From: Taeniopygia guttata
Taxonomy: Eukaryota; Chordata; Aves; Passeriformes; Estrildidae
DNA: 64,000 nucleotides
Direction: 5' to 3'
Assembly: GCF_048771995.1 (NCBI RefSeq)
Contig: NC_133025.1
Location: 6,572,001 to 6,636,000 of the forward strand
In this document: positions 1 through 11,099 of the stretch, one piece after another
How positions within the stretch are numbered: position 1 is the stretch's first letter
Layout: every line of letters starts with the position of its first letter
Made by a program: the position numbers and the translations under genes
Notes under the pieces: model-generated
Told to the model about the DNA's origin: nothing
Database searches by the model: none
The model's input: the letters and a program-made list of their open reading frames with translations, nothing else

Positions 1-3000
1 GGGCATGTTGCCTGGGAGATGGATCAAAACAAGTCCCCATAGCAAACATCACGTGAACAAGCCCTTCTCTGGTAGGCAAGGAGCTCCAGTACAAGTGGCT
101 ACTTCTGTGTGGCTTGTGCCCTCGTGGTGCTGTGAAGTGTCACTGATTGAGACCCTTTACCATTCACCTGGTTCAGAGCATCACGGAAGAGCCAGGCTGG
201 GACCAGCAGATGTGCTGCTGCCCACAGATGGGCTCAGGCATTCACCCAACCCAGTGACTCCCAGTCTATGCACAGAGCAGTTGCTAAAATACAAATATTT
301 CTGAAGCTATTTCCTCTACTTCCATAGAGGAAGAATGTAATTTAATTTGATTTTTGCTTTGCACAGTAATGGCAAGGCCATTTATGCAATTACATTGCTT
401 TTCTTATCTAGTTTCCTTTTCAGCTGCTCCAAAGCCTTCCAGGTGTCCCAGTCAGGTCATTAGTCTGTTACAGCCACCAGAGAAGAAGATCCAAACCCAA
501 AGATGATAAACAGATATTTGTAGACTGTCAGGCTAACCCACTAATCACCTTGCTTTTTATTTGGGACACTGACTACTCCCATAAAAGCTTTATTACTAGA
601 GATAATACCTCCAGATAAAGCTCGAGGTCTCTCAGAAGGCAAGCCCATTCATCTAAATCAATTGAGGTGTCATTGTGGTTGTGGCTCTGCTGCTTGAGTC
701 AGTGCAGGGAGAGAGACTTAATAAAAGGTATAGTCTCCTCCTGCAATCTCTGAGCTTAAATGAAGTTATTGGACTCCTTAATTTCCATGGACTTTATCTC
801 AGTGCTCCCACTGTTGCTCACAATTGGGCTGACACCTTGACATCAGCCCCTTGTTGTGATGCACGTGGGGTCATTTTGCAGCTCTCCTGCACACATAAGA
901 GGGAGGCCAAAAGAACACATTTCCTTACCAACCTGTTGATAAAACCAGTTCAAGCCCCTCTGAACAATAATTAGAAGTGCTTCTAGAGATTTCTACTGTC
1001 ATTATTGACACCAGACCTCAAGTCACTTCTCCTGTAATCCCTTGTGTGCAGACAAAGCAACAAGGTCCACTTTATGAGATGACACAACCCTGCAGAAGGC
1101 CAGAAGGAAGAAATTACAGCTCGTAGATTTACACTAAAGTGGTGAAACTCTGCAGAGGGGCTAGATTTCAATCCCAATGTACTGCATCATCCCTTGGTTT
1201 TAGAAACAACCTTGTGGAAACCACTGCAACAACGAGCTGGAGTAAAGCAAGAGGTCTGCAACATCACCAAAGGTCTGAGACAAAAAGGCAAGATGAAGCC
1301 ACATTAGTATTTTCCTCTGCAAATGTGGAGGCCAAAATGCAAGTGTCTAAAGAAACAATGGCACGAGCTATCATTGCACTCTGAAATGGCCAGAACAAGC
1401 GCCTAAGTAAATTTATGAGATTGTAGGGTTATTGGAAAACTATGGAAAGCAGTATTTGGCTCTTAGCCCAGACTAAAGGGGCTTAAAAATGCAGCTGGAA
1501 TTAGCTTTCAGCAAAAGCAGCAGGCCCAGGATGAGAAAAGTATTATACTCAATGAAATGTGCCTTGGGTCTGACCTCTTTTCATCACACACCATGGGCCT
1601 TTCTGAAAATTAAATTAAAGCATTTTACCATGATGGAAAAGCCAGGTGGCACATCCCAGTGCATCAAAAAATTCCTGCACATCTATTTGCTCTCTTTTGC
1701 CTTATCAGACACATTTGCTGGAAAGAGGAGAAGGAGCTGTCAGTGCTTTCCTAGTTTCACCCCTCGGGCAGCCCAGACAAGGCTGCCTGCATGCAAGGAG
1801 CATTGCAGACAGAGGAGGACAAGCAGGAGGACAACAGGTCACTTTTGGGTCACCTGCTCCATGGCCAGATCAAGCACACCCTGCAGAAGGGACCTCTTCC
1901 TTGGAGTATTGCATGAGGCAAAGACACTCATCCATCATGGGATTTTCTCACATTCTGGCTGAGCATCCCAGAGCTGCAAACCCAAATTATCCATTGCAAC
2001 TGCACGTGCTTCTAGCACCAAAATCTCTCTTAAAGTGTCCACCCCAGAAATATATCAAGACTGGGATTCCAAAAGATTTTCAGAGTATGGGATTTATCTG
2101 TAAACAAAAAATGTCATCACTCCTTTATTCCAAACCTCCTCTGCTGCTTTTCAAGTTGTCCCTGCATGCAGCTGTTCCAACACCTGGAGGCAGGACCTTA
2201 CTTATGAACTCCTGGGACGAGAGTTTCATCCCAGCTGCCTTCTGCTCGGAATGTCTCAGCATTTCCACCTCTCCTCTCTGACTGCACAAAACATCCATGA
2301 TGTATTTTAAGTAACTATTTATGTCAGTACACAGCAGCTAGTGAGACCCCTGATTCCTCACTACAGTATGAGCCTCATCAAACAATCCTTCTCTCTCTGT
2401 CCAAGCTCTTCCAAACTTGACATCATCACAGAAACCATCTTTGGATGTACTCAGGCTCCCAAAGAGGTTCTTTCTCAAAAACTCAGGAATAATGCTCTGA
2501 GTTATGCTCACTGTCTGTGCCATGAAGCTGGCACACACCACAGATTTCAGCTCAGGAGCCACCATGGGCCAGCTTGGCCGAGCAAATTTGGAAACAGAAA
2601 TGTGACAGGATGTGAGAAGACACAGTGAAAATTGGGGGAAACACCACTATATGTAAAAAGACAGAGAGAGAAAGGAAACGTAAAGAGACTTGTACCTGGG
2701 AAGAGCTGAGGAACAAACCCCTAATATCGCAGCCACCAGAAATGTCACCCCTTTCCCAGGCTGGGGCACGCAGGCGCCGGGAGCCGGCGCTCGGCTGGGC
2801 AAACACAGATGCAGGAGCTGAATGAGAGCACAGTCAGCCCCATCTATTTTTAACTGGTGCAGAGGAAGCTTTTACTTTTCATTATGAAGGCGAGACAAAG
2901 TGTCCATCAGTTGTGCTGAATTTGTTCACTGGATGGGTGGGGGTTGAAGGGTGTAAAGCCCCTGGCCCCTGTCTGTGGGACCAGCAGCTCTAATCCCCCC

Positions 3001-4698
3001 CAGTCTGCTCACAGCTGCATGGGTCAAAGAGTGCAACAGCTGAAATGCACTTTTGATACTTTGCTGAGGGTTGCCCCAACTCACCCTGGGGGTTTCTGCC
3101 TGGTGATTTCCATTAAGGCTGACTGGTGAGATTCACTGCTGGCATAAACGAGCACCAGCCCATCAAGATCCCCTACATTTAGCTCAGCATGACGACATGA
3201 ACAGTGCAGAGGCATCACAAGCAGACACTGGCAGTTGGATCTGGTGGCCTACCAATGCCACTTTGATGCCCTGGACAAAAATCTGTGGATTTGGCAGCCT
3301 CAGCACCTTTACTTGCCAAGTATGTTGCTTGTGGCACTGAGGAGCAGGGGAGTGGAGGGAGGAGGCAGGGCTTGGACCAAGGCTCTCCACCTCCCCCTTC
3401 TTGCCCAGACAGGGTTACAGCTCTGCAATTTAATTGTAGGATAATTAATTTCCTCTTAAATATCAATTTCTGCTGCTGTCCCCACACATTAGAACAGCAC
3501 CATTCCACACTCCCTCCCCAAAACATCAGCAGCAAGAAAACTCTTGCTCATGGGGCATCCCAAGGAGAGGAGCTGTGTCACTGGCCAGGTGGCCACACAG
3601 CAGCTTAAACTTTGTGTGCTGGCATTTGGCCAGGTGGTGAAAGGAAAAGGCTCAGCCAACTACTGAATTCCCTGCATCCATCTCCCAAGCAAGCCACTCA
3701 CACATCTGCTGTCATACATAAATATCATGCCTTGGGTAAATCCACAAAAGACACAAGCGATGACACCTGTCCTGTCCATCCTGACCTAGAGGGGTGCTTA
3801 AAATGTTCTCAGCTACCAAGTGAAACCACCAGCCTCACAGAACAGGGTTTGGCACTAAACCAGGTCTCCAAGTTCCACTTTTTCAAAAGTATATGCACAT
3901 CCAGAGCATGCACACACATAACAACATGTTGCTCCTCTCTGCCAAATAAGCATTTGTTAAAAAACTGCATTTATTACACACACTACAATCCCATAAAGGG
4001 GCTCAGAAGCCACTAACAGTGGCATCTTTGGGTGTTCTTAAGGGAGGATTGCCTAGAGGGTGAACTGCTTTCTGTGGCCTTCCTTGAATGGAGAAAGAGA
4101 GATTTCATCTCTCTAATTCAGAAGTGCTGGCATCACTTAGAGGAGCCCTGGCCTCATCACGCACATGAAATGTACCCTTAAGAGTCTTTTTTTCCCCAGA
4201 GGCAGCTCAGGGCAATTATTTAAGTAGATGTTTATGCTGTTATGTGGAGTCAGGCAAGATTAATCCCTTACAGTCTGTCATGGTCCAGGTACTGCTCTCA
4301 CTTCATGAGATGAACACGGAAGTTCAAAAGCAAATACCTGCTCCTGAGCATTTCAGCTGAAATTTAAAAAAGAGGTCTAGAGATAGCAAACTCAGAAATT
4401 ATCTAGGTGGGGGAGGACAAGATCACAAGTAATACTATTTTTAACCTATTGCTCATGAACAAGTTGATACAAAGCTTTGTTCAGGTCCATGGGAAGCTGA
4501 AGAGCTTAACAGAGAGGTCAGCTTTGAAAACAGTTTAATATTTCCTCACCAGTGTGCTACTTTGCTAGTGATACTAGCCAATGAACAGGAAAATCAGGGA
4601 CTTGCTGCTCTGTGTTAATATACATATGCTTACAAAGGACATGGGAATGCCTGTGGCCACTTTGAAAACAAGCACTGGAAAGAAAAAGAACCCCTTAC
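1..4698 (-). other. CCDC3: CCDC3 intron 2 (partial)
   Basis: I see no exon here. In particular, nothing on the minus strand resembles the CCDC3 exon 3 coiled coil. The open frames present lack splice context and family resemblance. No clear transposable element was recognised. Confidence 0.7.
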
Positions 4699-4873
4699 CC
4701 GGTTGTCCTCTTGGATCTCCCAGTCACTGGAGAAGCTCAGCATGTGCTGTGCCTGTGAGCAGTTTGAAAACTGGAAAAGGCTGGCAAACATTCTTCTGTT
4801 CTCCTGGGTGTCAGGGAAAATCGCCTCCTGGAAGTTGACTCCATGTGGCAGGAGGATGTAGTTCTCATCCATT
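4699..4873 (-). CDS. CCDC3: CCDC3 coding exon 2
   Basis: The acceptor ...TTCCAG is followed by A ATG GAT GAG; the first A completes Arg146, giving FFLR-MDENYILLPHGVNF. The exon ends at AAC CGG with the donor GTAAGG in phase 0, the junction after which human CCDC3 continues LMCSS. It contains FQFSNCSQ (N-glycosylation sequon) and DWEIQEDNR. Confidence 0.94.
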
Positions 4874-6257
4874 CTGGAACACAGATTGCAGGGGCAGCCC
4901 ACTGTGACAATGAACAGCACTTTGTCCTGCAGAAGTCACCTGTCATACTCCAGCCTGGCTCAACAAAAAGTCACACAGACTTTTAGCCAGCAAGTGGCTC
5001 TCAGCTCTCCTGACACCAAAATGACAATTTCCACCACAAGCATTGGGATCAGGCAGCAGCAGTAAGAACCAAACAGGCTCCTTCCACCCTGCAGATACCT
5101 GTGAAACCCCATGAAGGAGGCAAATCTGTATTTTGGTGCCATAGTTTCTACTGGATTTTCATCCCATTACCCTTAAGCACAGAGTTTAAGTACTCTTTCA
5201 AGCAGTCAATAAATAACTTGTGTCAATAAAACCTGTTTAAAGATGTTGCTGCAGACTAAGCCCTAGACAGCATCAAAATTACTTTTGTCACACATCCAGT
5301 CTAAGAATATACCAAGTATTTCAAAACAAGCCACTGAGTAGTATTTCGCAAATGCTCTCGAATTGAAAGGTCACGGAGATGGCTCTGTTCCCACATTGTG
5401 GTTTATTTTCTTATTCTTTCGATGAGCCCAAAGTCAGGGTCTGGCTGGGACTCGGGAGAGTCGATGGAAAGCTATCGGGTGAGTATTTGGGGATGGGTTT
5501 TAAACTCCTATGCCAAACTTCGGCAAACAGGCGCTGGCCTCTCTCCAGCTCTGTGACCACCCCGCCTTAAAAACAAAAGCAGCAGCACCCACAAGCTACT
5601 CAACAGCAGCTCCCTGTGCATGTGCTGGAATACTATGGGAGTTTGGTGCTCCGGGCTTCTCTTTCCCTGTGGAAGTGTGTGTGGAAGCGCAAAGGAGAAG
5701 GCGCTGCGCGGAGCGAACCCTCCGGGCAGGGCGGGCGCGCATCCCCCGCCCGCGGAGATGCCCCGGAGCCGGGATGCGACATCCCAACCCCTCCTCGGAC
5801 CCCCCTGCCCCGGGACTCACCGGAGGAAGAAGAAATAAGCGTAGCCCTGCATGACGGTGTGCGAGTGGCAGGAGAAGTAGCCGAGGCCGGTGAGGTTGAG
5901 GCGGGAGCCGGCGGGCACCTCCAGCATGCTGCCCCACGCCTGGTCGCACAGCAGCTCGATCTCGGCCGAGTAGAAGAGGTCCCCCGCTCCCTGCTGGGGG
6001 CCGCCGGGGGGGCCCCTCTGCCAGGGCAGGTAGTTGTAGGCGCCGTAGGGGTCGGGGTGCAGCGCCAGCACCCGCGCGTACACGATGATCGCGGCCAGCT
6101 CGGCCCGGCAGCCCTCGCTGAGCGGCCGCCACTCCGCCGGCAGCTGGCAGCCCCCGGCACCGCCCGTCCGGGCCCCCAGCAGCAGCACCAGCCCCAGCAC
6201 CAGCACCGGCACCGGCACCGGCACCGGCACCGGCACCGGCACCGGCTGAGGCGGCAT
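4699..6257 (-). CDS. CCDC3: CCDC3 (coiled-coil domain-containing 3, favine), exons 1-2, 3' part missing
   Basis: CCDC3 is a secreted glycoprotein of endothelial and fat tissue, reported to dampen TNF/NF-kB signalling in endothelium and to affect lipid storage. Two exons splice in frame (437 + 175 nt = 204 codons). The protein starts MPPQPVPV, has a hydrophobic VLVLGLVLLLGA core, then the family's mature N-terminus CQLPAEWRPLSEGCRAELA. Further family signatures are CDQAWGSMLEVPAGSRLNLT, YFFFLR/MDENY across the splice, and DWEIQEDNR at the exon 2 end. NLT and NCS are candidate N-glycosylation sites. The start was chosen because it gives a signal peptide directly ahead of the conserved CQLP; the frame stays open upstream, but that is low-complexity sequence. 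Exon 3, which encodes the coiled coil in the human gene, is not seen in 1-4698 and must lie off the left edge. The identity is recalled from the human protein. Confidence 0.95.
4874..5820 (-). other. CCDC3: CCDC3 intron 1
   Basis: A 947-bp GT-AG intron whose first part is GC-rich. Nothing else was recognised in it. Confidence 0.85.
5821..6257 (-). CDS. CCDC3: CCDC3 coding exon 1
   Basis: This exon encodes residues 1-145 plus two bases of codon 146. It ends ...TTCCTCCG followed by the donor GTGAGT. It carries the signal peptide, the CQLPAEW start of the mature protein and the NLTGLGYFSCHSH stretch. Its 5' end is the seven-copy hexanucleotide repeat described separately. Confidence 0.93.
6205..6246. 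repeat. (ACCGGC)7 hexanucleotide repeat inside the CCDC3 signal peptide
   Basis: Seven perfect tandem ACCGGC units. On the coding strand they read CCG GTG and encode the (Pro-Val)7 run at residues 5-18, just before the hydrophobic core of the signal peptide. The 6-bp period keeps the frame when the copy number changes. Confidence 0.95.
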
Positions 6258-6407
6258 CGCGGGCGGGTCCGCGCCGGGCGGGCAGCGGAGCGCCGCGGTC
6301 AGGGGGCTGGAGCGGGGCACGGACGGCCCGAAAGCGCTGCGGGCTGCCCCGGAGGCTGCGGGGGAACCGGGGCTGGGCAGAGCGCGGGAGGCAGCGAAGG
6401 GCTGCGG

Positions 6408-6745
6408 GTGCAAAGGGGCGGATGCACAGAGGGATGAGAGCCGGGCAGGCTGGAGTGAGAAGGGGCGAAGATGCAGAGGGTCGAGGGGCAGGAGGTGTGC
6501 GGGGGCAGAGATGCGAGGAGCAGAGATGCAAAGGGGAGGGATGGGAAAAGGCAGAGATGCGAAGGGGCAGAGAGGCAAAGGGGTGGGCTGTAAGCGAGAG
6601 AGGTGCAAAGGGGGAGGTGAAAAGGGAGGGATGCAAAGGGGAGGGATGCAAAGGCAGGGTTGCAAAGAGGAGGAATGCAAAGGGAAGAGGTGGACAGGAC
6701 GGAGACTGCAAAGAGGGAAGATGTAGAAGAGCAGAGATGGGAAGG
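6408..6745. repeat. Degenerate purine-rich minisatellite upstream of CCDC3
   Basis: About 340 bp of imperfect head-to-tail units around 15-22 bp long, built on GATGCAAAGGGG / GCAGAGATGC. The cleanest copies are near 6625-6690. Strong purine bias keeps several minus-strand frames open, so the long frames here are not genes. Confidence 0.8.
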
Positions 6746-6799
6746 GCAGACGTACTCCGGGCTGAGTGCAGCTGCTGCCCGACACTCCCTGGACCCGGG

Positions 6800-9700
6800 G
6801 TGAGCGCTTGGTGGCACCCAGGGCTTTGAAAAGTGAAGGTGTGGCTCGTAGGGTTTTGGAAGTATAAGGGTCTCAGTGGAGCAGGGGGCAGTGCACAGCT
6901 CCTCTAGGAAAGAAAATCCTGGGAAACTTTAGATGCGTTTGTATAGAAAGTTGTAACTCTAGTCATCCACTTCTCCCACTTCAAATGAGGCTGGAGAAAA
7001 ACTTGCAAGTGTAGGAGACCAGCTCTTCCTAGCAGTCTGCAATCAGTTTCCAAAATACATCTGGTGAGCAAGGTAAAAGCCAGGTCTCAATATATTTTGA
7101 CTTCCCACTGCTTCATCCTAGAACAGCTGATGCAGCTTTTTGGCAGATAGCTCAAAGACTGACCCTCTCCCCACATACAAACTGCTGTGGAGCTTCTCCC
7201 AAAGATCCCTAGGGGCCTTGCACCACTCACAGCCTCCAACAGCCTCTTTCTATTTCAGTATTCTCCTTTTCCAAAATCTGATCTCACTTGGAATAATAGT
7301 CAGGAATGGGACACTTAAAATGTTCTGGAGGGGTTTTTTGGGTTTTTTTGTATGAATATCATGGAGACACAGTCACAGCTAAATCTCTCCCTGGCTGTAG
7401 AGGTTACTCAAAGTCTGACAGCATGTCATGGCTGGTTCCTTTAATCTCACCCTCCATCTGTCTCCATCTGCTTCTCCAGTTCTCTACAAGGACTTGGAGC
7501 TCTTGGAAGCAGAAGGTGCCTCTTTGTTCCACGTTCATGCTGTGTGTGGTATAGGAGGGTCCTTGTGCAGGACTGGGGTTTGAAATAATGTGCAAAATAA
7601 TGAATCATCAGTTGGATAATGCTGGGTCAGCTTCATAACAGTGAGACAAAACAGTTTCAGTGACAAGAGTCTTCCTCTGGCATAGTTTCATCAGTCTCAT
7701 CTGTGTGCTGAAGAGTTTAACAAAGTAGTATTCATATTTCATGATGGCAAGATGCTACAATATATTTCACCATAGCTTTATGCATGGACAGCAAAGTTGA
7801 TTCTTGCTAAAAGATAAACAGATTTTGATTTTTTTTTTCCTTAAAAAAAATTCAGAATGACAGAGTTTTTCTAATTTTTTTTCCCTGTTTCTCAAAGATC
7901 AACAAATTGCTTCAAACTTTCAGGAAAAAAAATTTTAAAGACAGTTTTGAATTTCTTTAAGAAAATATCCTCAAGAAATCCCAAAAGACCAACCAGCTCA
8001 GTATTTCTTTAATGTTAACCATTAGGAAAAACTGCTTATTGCTTTAGAACCTGACAAAACTGTGGTGGAGAAGGTTTCAGAGCCTCTTTCAGTAGGTTTT
8101 AGATAAATAAAAAGAAAATAAAGAGTAAAACAAAGAATTGAGGCTGATGTTGACTTCAGCTAATGCTGATGCAGTTTTGGAGGCATTTTGTGCAATCCAG
8201 TGTAAATGGAGGCTTTGACATGAACCTCAGGTTTCTATGAGAAATGGTATCTTGAGATATTGACAAAAAATAAAGAAAGAAGTGCTGCAAGTGGTGGGAG
8301 AGATGTTCAGCCCATCCAGGGTGGTCTCTCCATGTCTGTCTATGTCTTTCCCAGTGGTACAACTGTGTCAGAGCTTGGCAGCTTCACCCACATGAATCTT
8401 GGGGTGAGTGTGGGCAGCAACATGTGAGTGTTTTATTACTTCAGTGCCACTTCTCTGGAGGCAGAGCCCCAAGGAGCTGAAGTGATGTTTGTAACCACAG
8501 GTTGGTTGGTTTTGTCCTGGGAACCAAATTCCCATCTTGTGTGAAATGCAGTTTCTATTTCCTCTGTGTATACATAGAAGATTGATATCTTCTGGGTAGA
8601 AAAGCCTCACATTTAACCTTCATCTCTGCTTACTGTATGTTGCAAGTAAATAATGGTCAGCTGTCCTCAAATCACTTTGCACATATCTGATCTGAACTGT
8701 GATCTGTTCTCCTGTTCCTCACATTTCATTTAGCCACCACAAAACATAACATAATTTAACTGGGAGGGAGGACAGGGTGAGAAAGGACAGGCAGCTCACA
8801 AGCAAAATATGGAAGTCTTTCATTAATGCTACTATTAATAGCCTAAACTGCTTATATTTGATCAGGGTGTTTGAATCAGTGAGCCAGCTGAGAAAACACA
8901 ACAGCATTTGCTGGCATACTCTTGTGCTGGCTGATGCTCTCCAAATTGTTTTTTGGTGGTGATTACCAGAGTGTGGATGCAAATAACTCATGTTATTCTG
9001 TGGGATTTCTCTGGCATTCTGCAGAGTGGTCATGTCAGCATTTTGAGGATATAGCAGGCATCCATGGAGTTGATTTTAGAGCTGAATGAGCTGAAGGGGG
9101 GTCTTAGCCATAACCTGGGAGCAGATACAGTAGGTGTGCAAATCTACACATAAAAATATCTCTTATTTGGAAGTGCCTGATTTCCTTGGCCTCTTCCATT
9201 CATGTTTGCCAGTGCTGTGCCCACTGTCACTGTGAGGACTTGGGGTGGCTCATTTCCTCCCATGCCCTCTGTGACATGTCCCCAACTGAGACCTCTCCCT
9301 GTCAGGGGTATCTCTGGAGATTTATCAGTGTGTAACCTTTCCTTCCCATACCAATGAGCAGATCCCTTTGTTAAATAGCAACTCAGATGGGTATTTTGAT
9401 AAAGAATTCAAACCACCTATATTCAGTGATTAATGTGATTTTGTTCTTAAATTTCTCTCCACAGAAGGACCATCAATTTTCTTCTCTCTTCCTTCATTTC
9501 TGAGGTAGTGAAAAGTAACAGGAGCATCTGAATCCATTCCAGGAGTCCTTTCTCTTCCAGCTCTAGATAACGAGGAATTAGTGACATGAAGTAAGGGTTT
9601 AAAGCCCTCCCTGGAGACAGCATCCTTCAGATCTGTGTTTGCTGTTTCTCTGCAGGGATCTACCGGCTGATCTGAGACGTTCTTCAGTGCAGCGTGAATG

Positions 9701-10722
9701 CTTTTGTACTGTGAACTCAGCGTGGGTCTGACAAGTGCTGCAGCCAAAACCAGCTAATCAGAGGAGCACCAATAGAGCCAATTACTGCTCAGGCTGCACT
9801 TTCAGCCACTCATGCATGTGCCACAGTTATTCATTCACTTCCTCTGCTTAGATAGTCTTGTAGACTTTGAGACAAGCTCATGATTTTCCCAGGCAGGAGC
9901 TCTTCCTCTTTTTTTTTCACACATTTTTACAGATATTTAAATCAAAGGTTTCTCTCCCTGGGCTATGTAATTTTCTTTGCTGTTTCTGTGGCAATGTAGG
10001 TGATTGAAATGTTTTAGTGAAACATAGCTCTGCTCTGTCTCTCTTTGCCTCTAAAGAATTGACTGAGTTGAGCATTAGTCCAGGTATCCAACAGGAGAGC
10101 ACAGTGCTTGGTCTGGCTGCCTTTCTGATGGGTGTAGGTGATCTGAAACCTCAGCCCAGCTGTCTTTTATTTATGTATCTGCAGTGATTCCTTTGTAGTC
10201 CAGGGTACAAAATATCAAACCCAGATTTTTTTCCCCCTGTGCACCTCTCTTTAAACTAGGTGACCTACAAAAATGAGTATTTGGCTGTGCTAGTGTCCCC
10301 ACAGAAAGAGATGTTTTTGTTAGCTTCTTCTATCTATGCTTCTCTAATTTGAGTCATTCTTGTCATAGTTGGACATTTGGTCCATTGTATTTAACTATTT
10401 TTCTACCAATACTGGGCTGGCTGATTAAAAAAAAAAATCACATTCCCTGGCCATAGTTGTTCAAGTTTTTTCTTTTGAAGAGTAATCATGACCATGAAGA
10501 AACTGGACCTGACTTATGGGATCAGCTGGGAATACATTGTTGTCTCAAAGCATTTGGAAAGATTTCTTTTATGCATAGCAGTAAAAAGACTTTCTGTAAT
10601 ATCAATTAGCATTCAAATAGAAAAGTGAGTAGAAGGATCAGGTAGATGGTATAGATGGAGATCTTTGGCTACACCTTCACTGTATCTTTCTGCCCTTTCT
10701 TGTCCTCTTTGGCTTTTACATC
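6800..10722. other. Intergenic, nothing recognised
   Basis: Bird-like AT-richer spacer with short A/T tracts (about 7830-7950). No exon, RNA gene or clear repeat could be supported. Confidence 0.6.
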
Positions 10723-10990
10723 TTCACAGAATCATAGAATGGGTTGGGTTGGAAAGGACCTTAAAGATTCCCAAGTTCCAACCCCCCTGTCATGGGCAGG
10801 GACACCTTACACTAGACCAGGTTGCTTAAAGTTCCGTCCAACCTGATGCTGAACACTCCCAGAGATGGGGCGTCCACAACTTCTCTGGGCAACCTGTTCC
10901 AGTACCTCATCACCTCTCAGTAAAGTTTCTTCCTCATATCTAATATAAACCTACTCTCAGTTTGAAACCAATCCCCCTTCTCCACTCTGC
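10723..10990 (-). mobile_element. CR1 LINE fragment (3' end, antisense)
   Basis: The plus strand reads as the reverse complement of a CR1 3' tail. It starts AGAATCATAGAATGGGTTGG, then a GGAAAGGACCTTAAAGAT block, CATGGGCAGGGACACCTT, and TTCTCTGGGCAACCTGTTCC. CR1 is the main bird LINE and is usually 5' truncated like this. The outer (5') end near 10990 is approximate. Confidence 0.93.
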
Positions 10991-11042
10991 CTTCACTGTG
11001 GTCACTGAGTCCTGCTCTCCTTTTCCTCTGCCCTGATCTTTG

Positions 11043-11099
11043 ATTCAATTCAATTCAAATTGAATTCAAATTCAAATTCTCTCACCAATTCAAATTCAG
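11043..11099. repeat. ATTCAA-type short tandem repeat
   Basis: Irregular repetition of ATTCAA / ATTCAAATT over about 57 bp, just beyond the 5' side of the adjacent CR1 copy. Confidence 0.8.

Larger units (their letters stand above)
5690..6420. promoter_or_regulatory. CCDC3: CpG-rich CCDC3 first exon / promoter region
   Basis: The sequence is strongly GC- and CpG-rich compared with both flanks, and the CCDC3 start codon lies inside it. No TATA box was evident. The transcription start cannot be placed from sequence alone. Confidence 0.6.

Noticed and set aside
1489-2281. Open frames of 157 and 211 residues on the plus strand
   Set aside because: No recognisable family or splice context, they overlap in different frames, and they lie within the CCDC3 intron.
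1-4698. Search for CCDC3 exon 3 (coiled coil) on the minus strand
   Set aside because: No lysine/arginine/glutamate-rich heptad frame resembling the family was seen; it is taken to be outside the window.
5596-6785. Long minus-strand open frames (371 and 322 residues) and a 273-residue plus-strand frame over the CCDC3 first exon
   Set aside because: Only residues from the ATG at 6257 to the donor at 5821 match a family. The rest is stop-poor because of GC-rich and purine/pyrimidine-biased repeat sequence.
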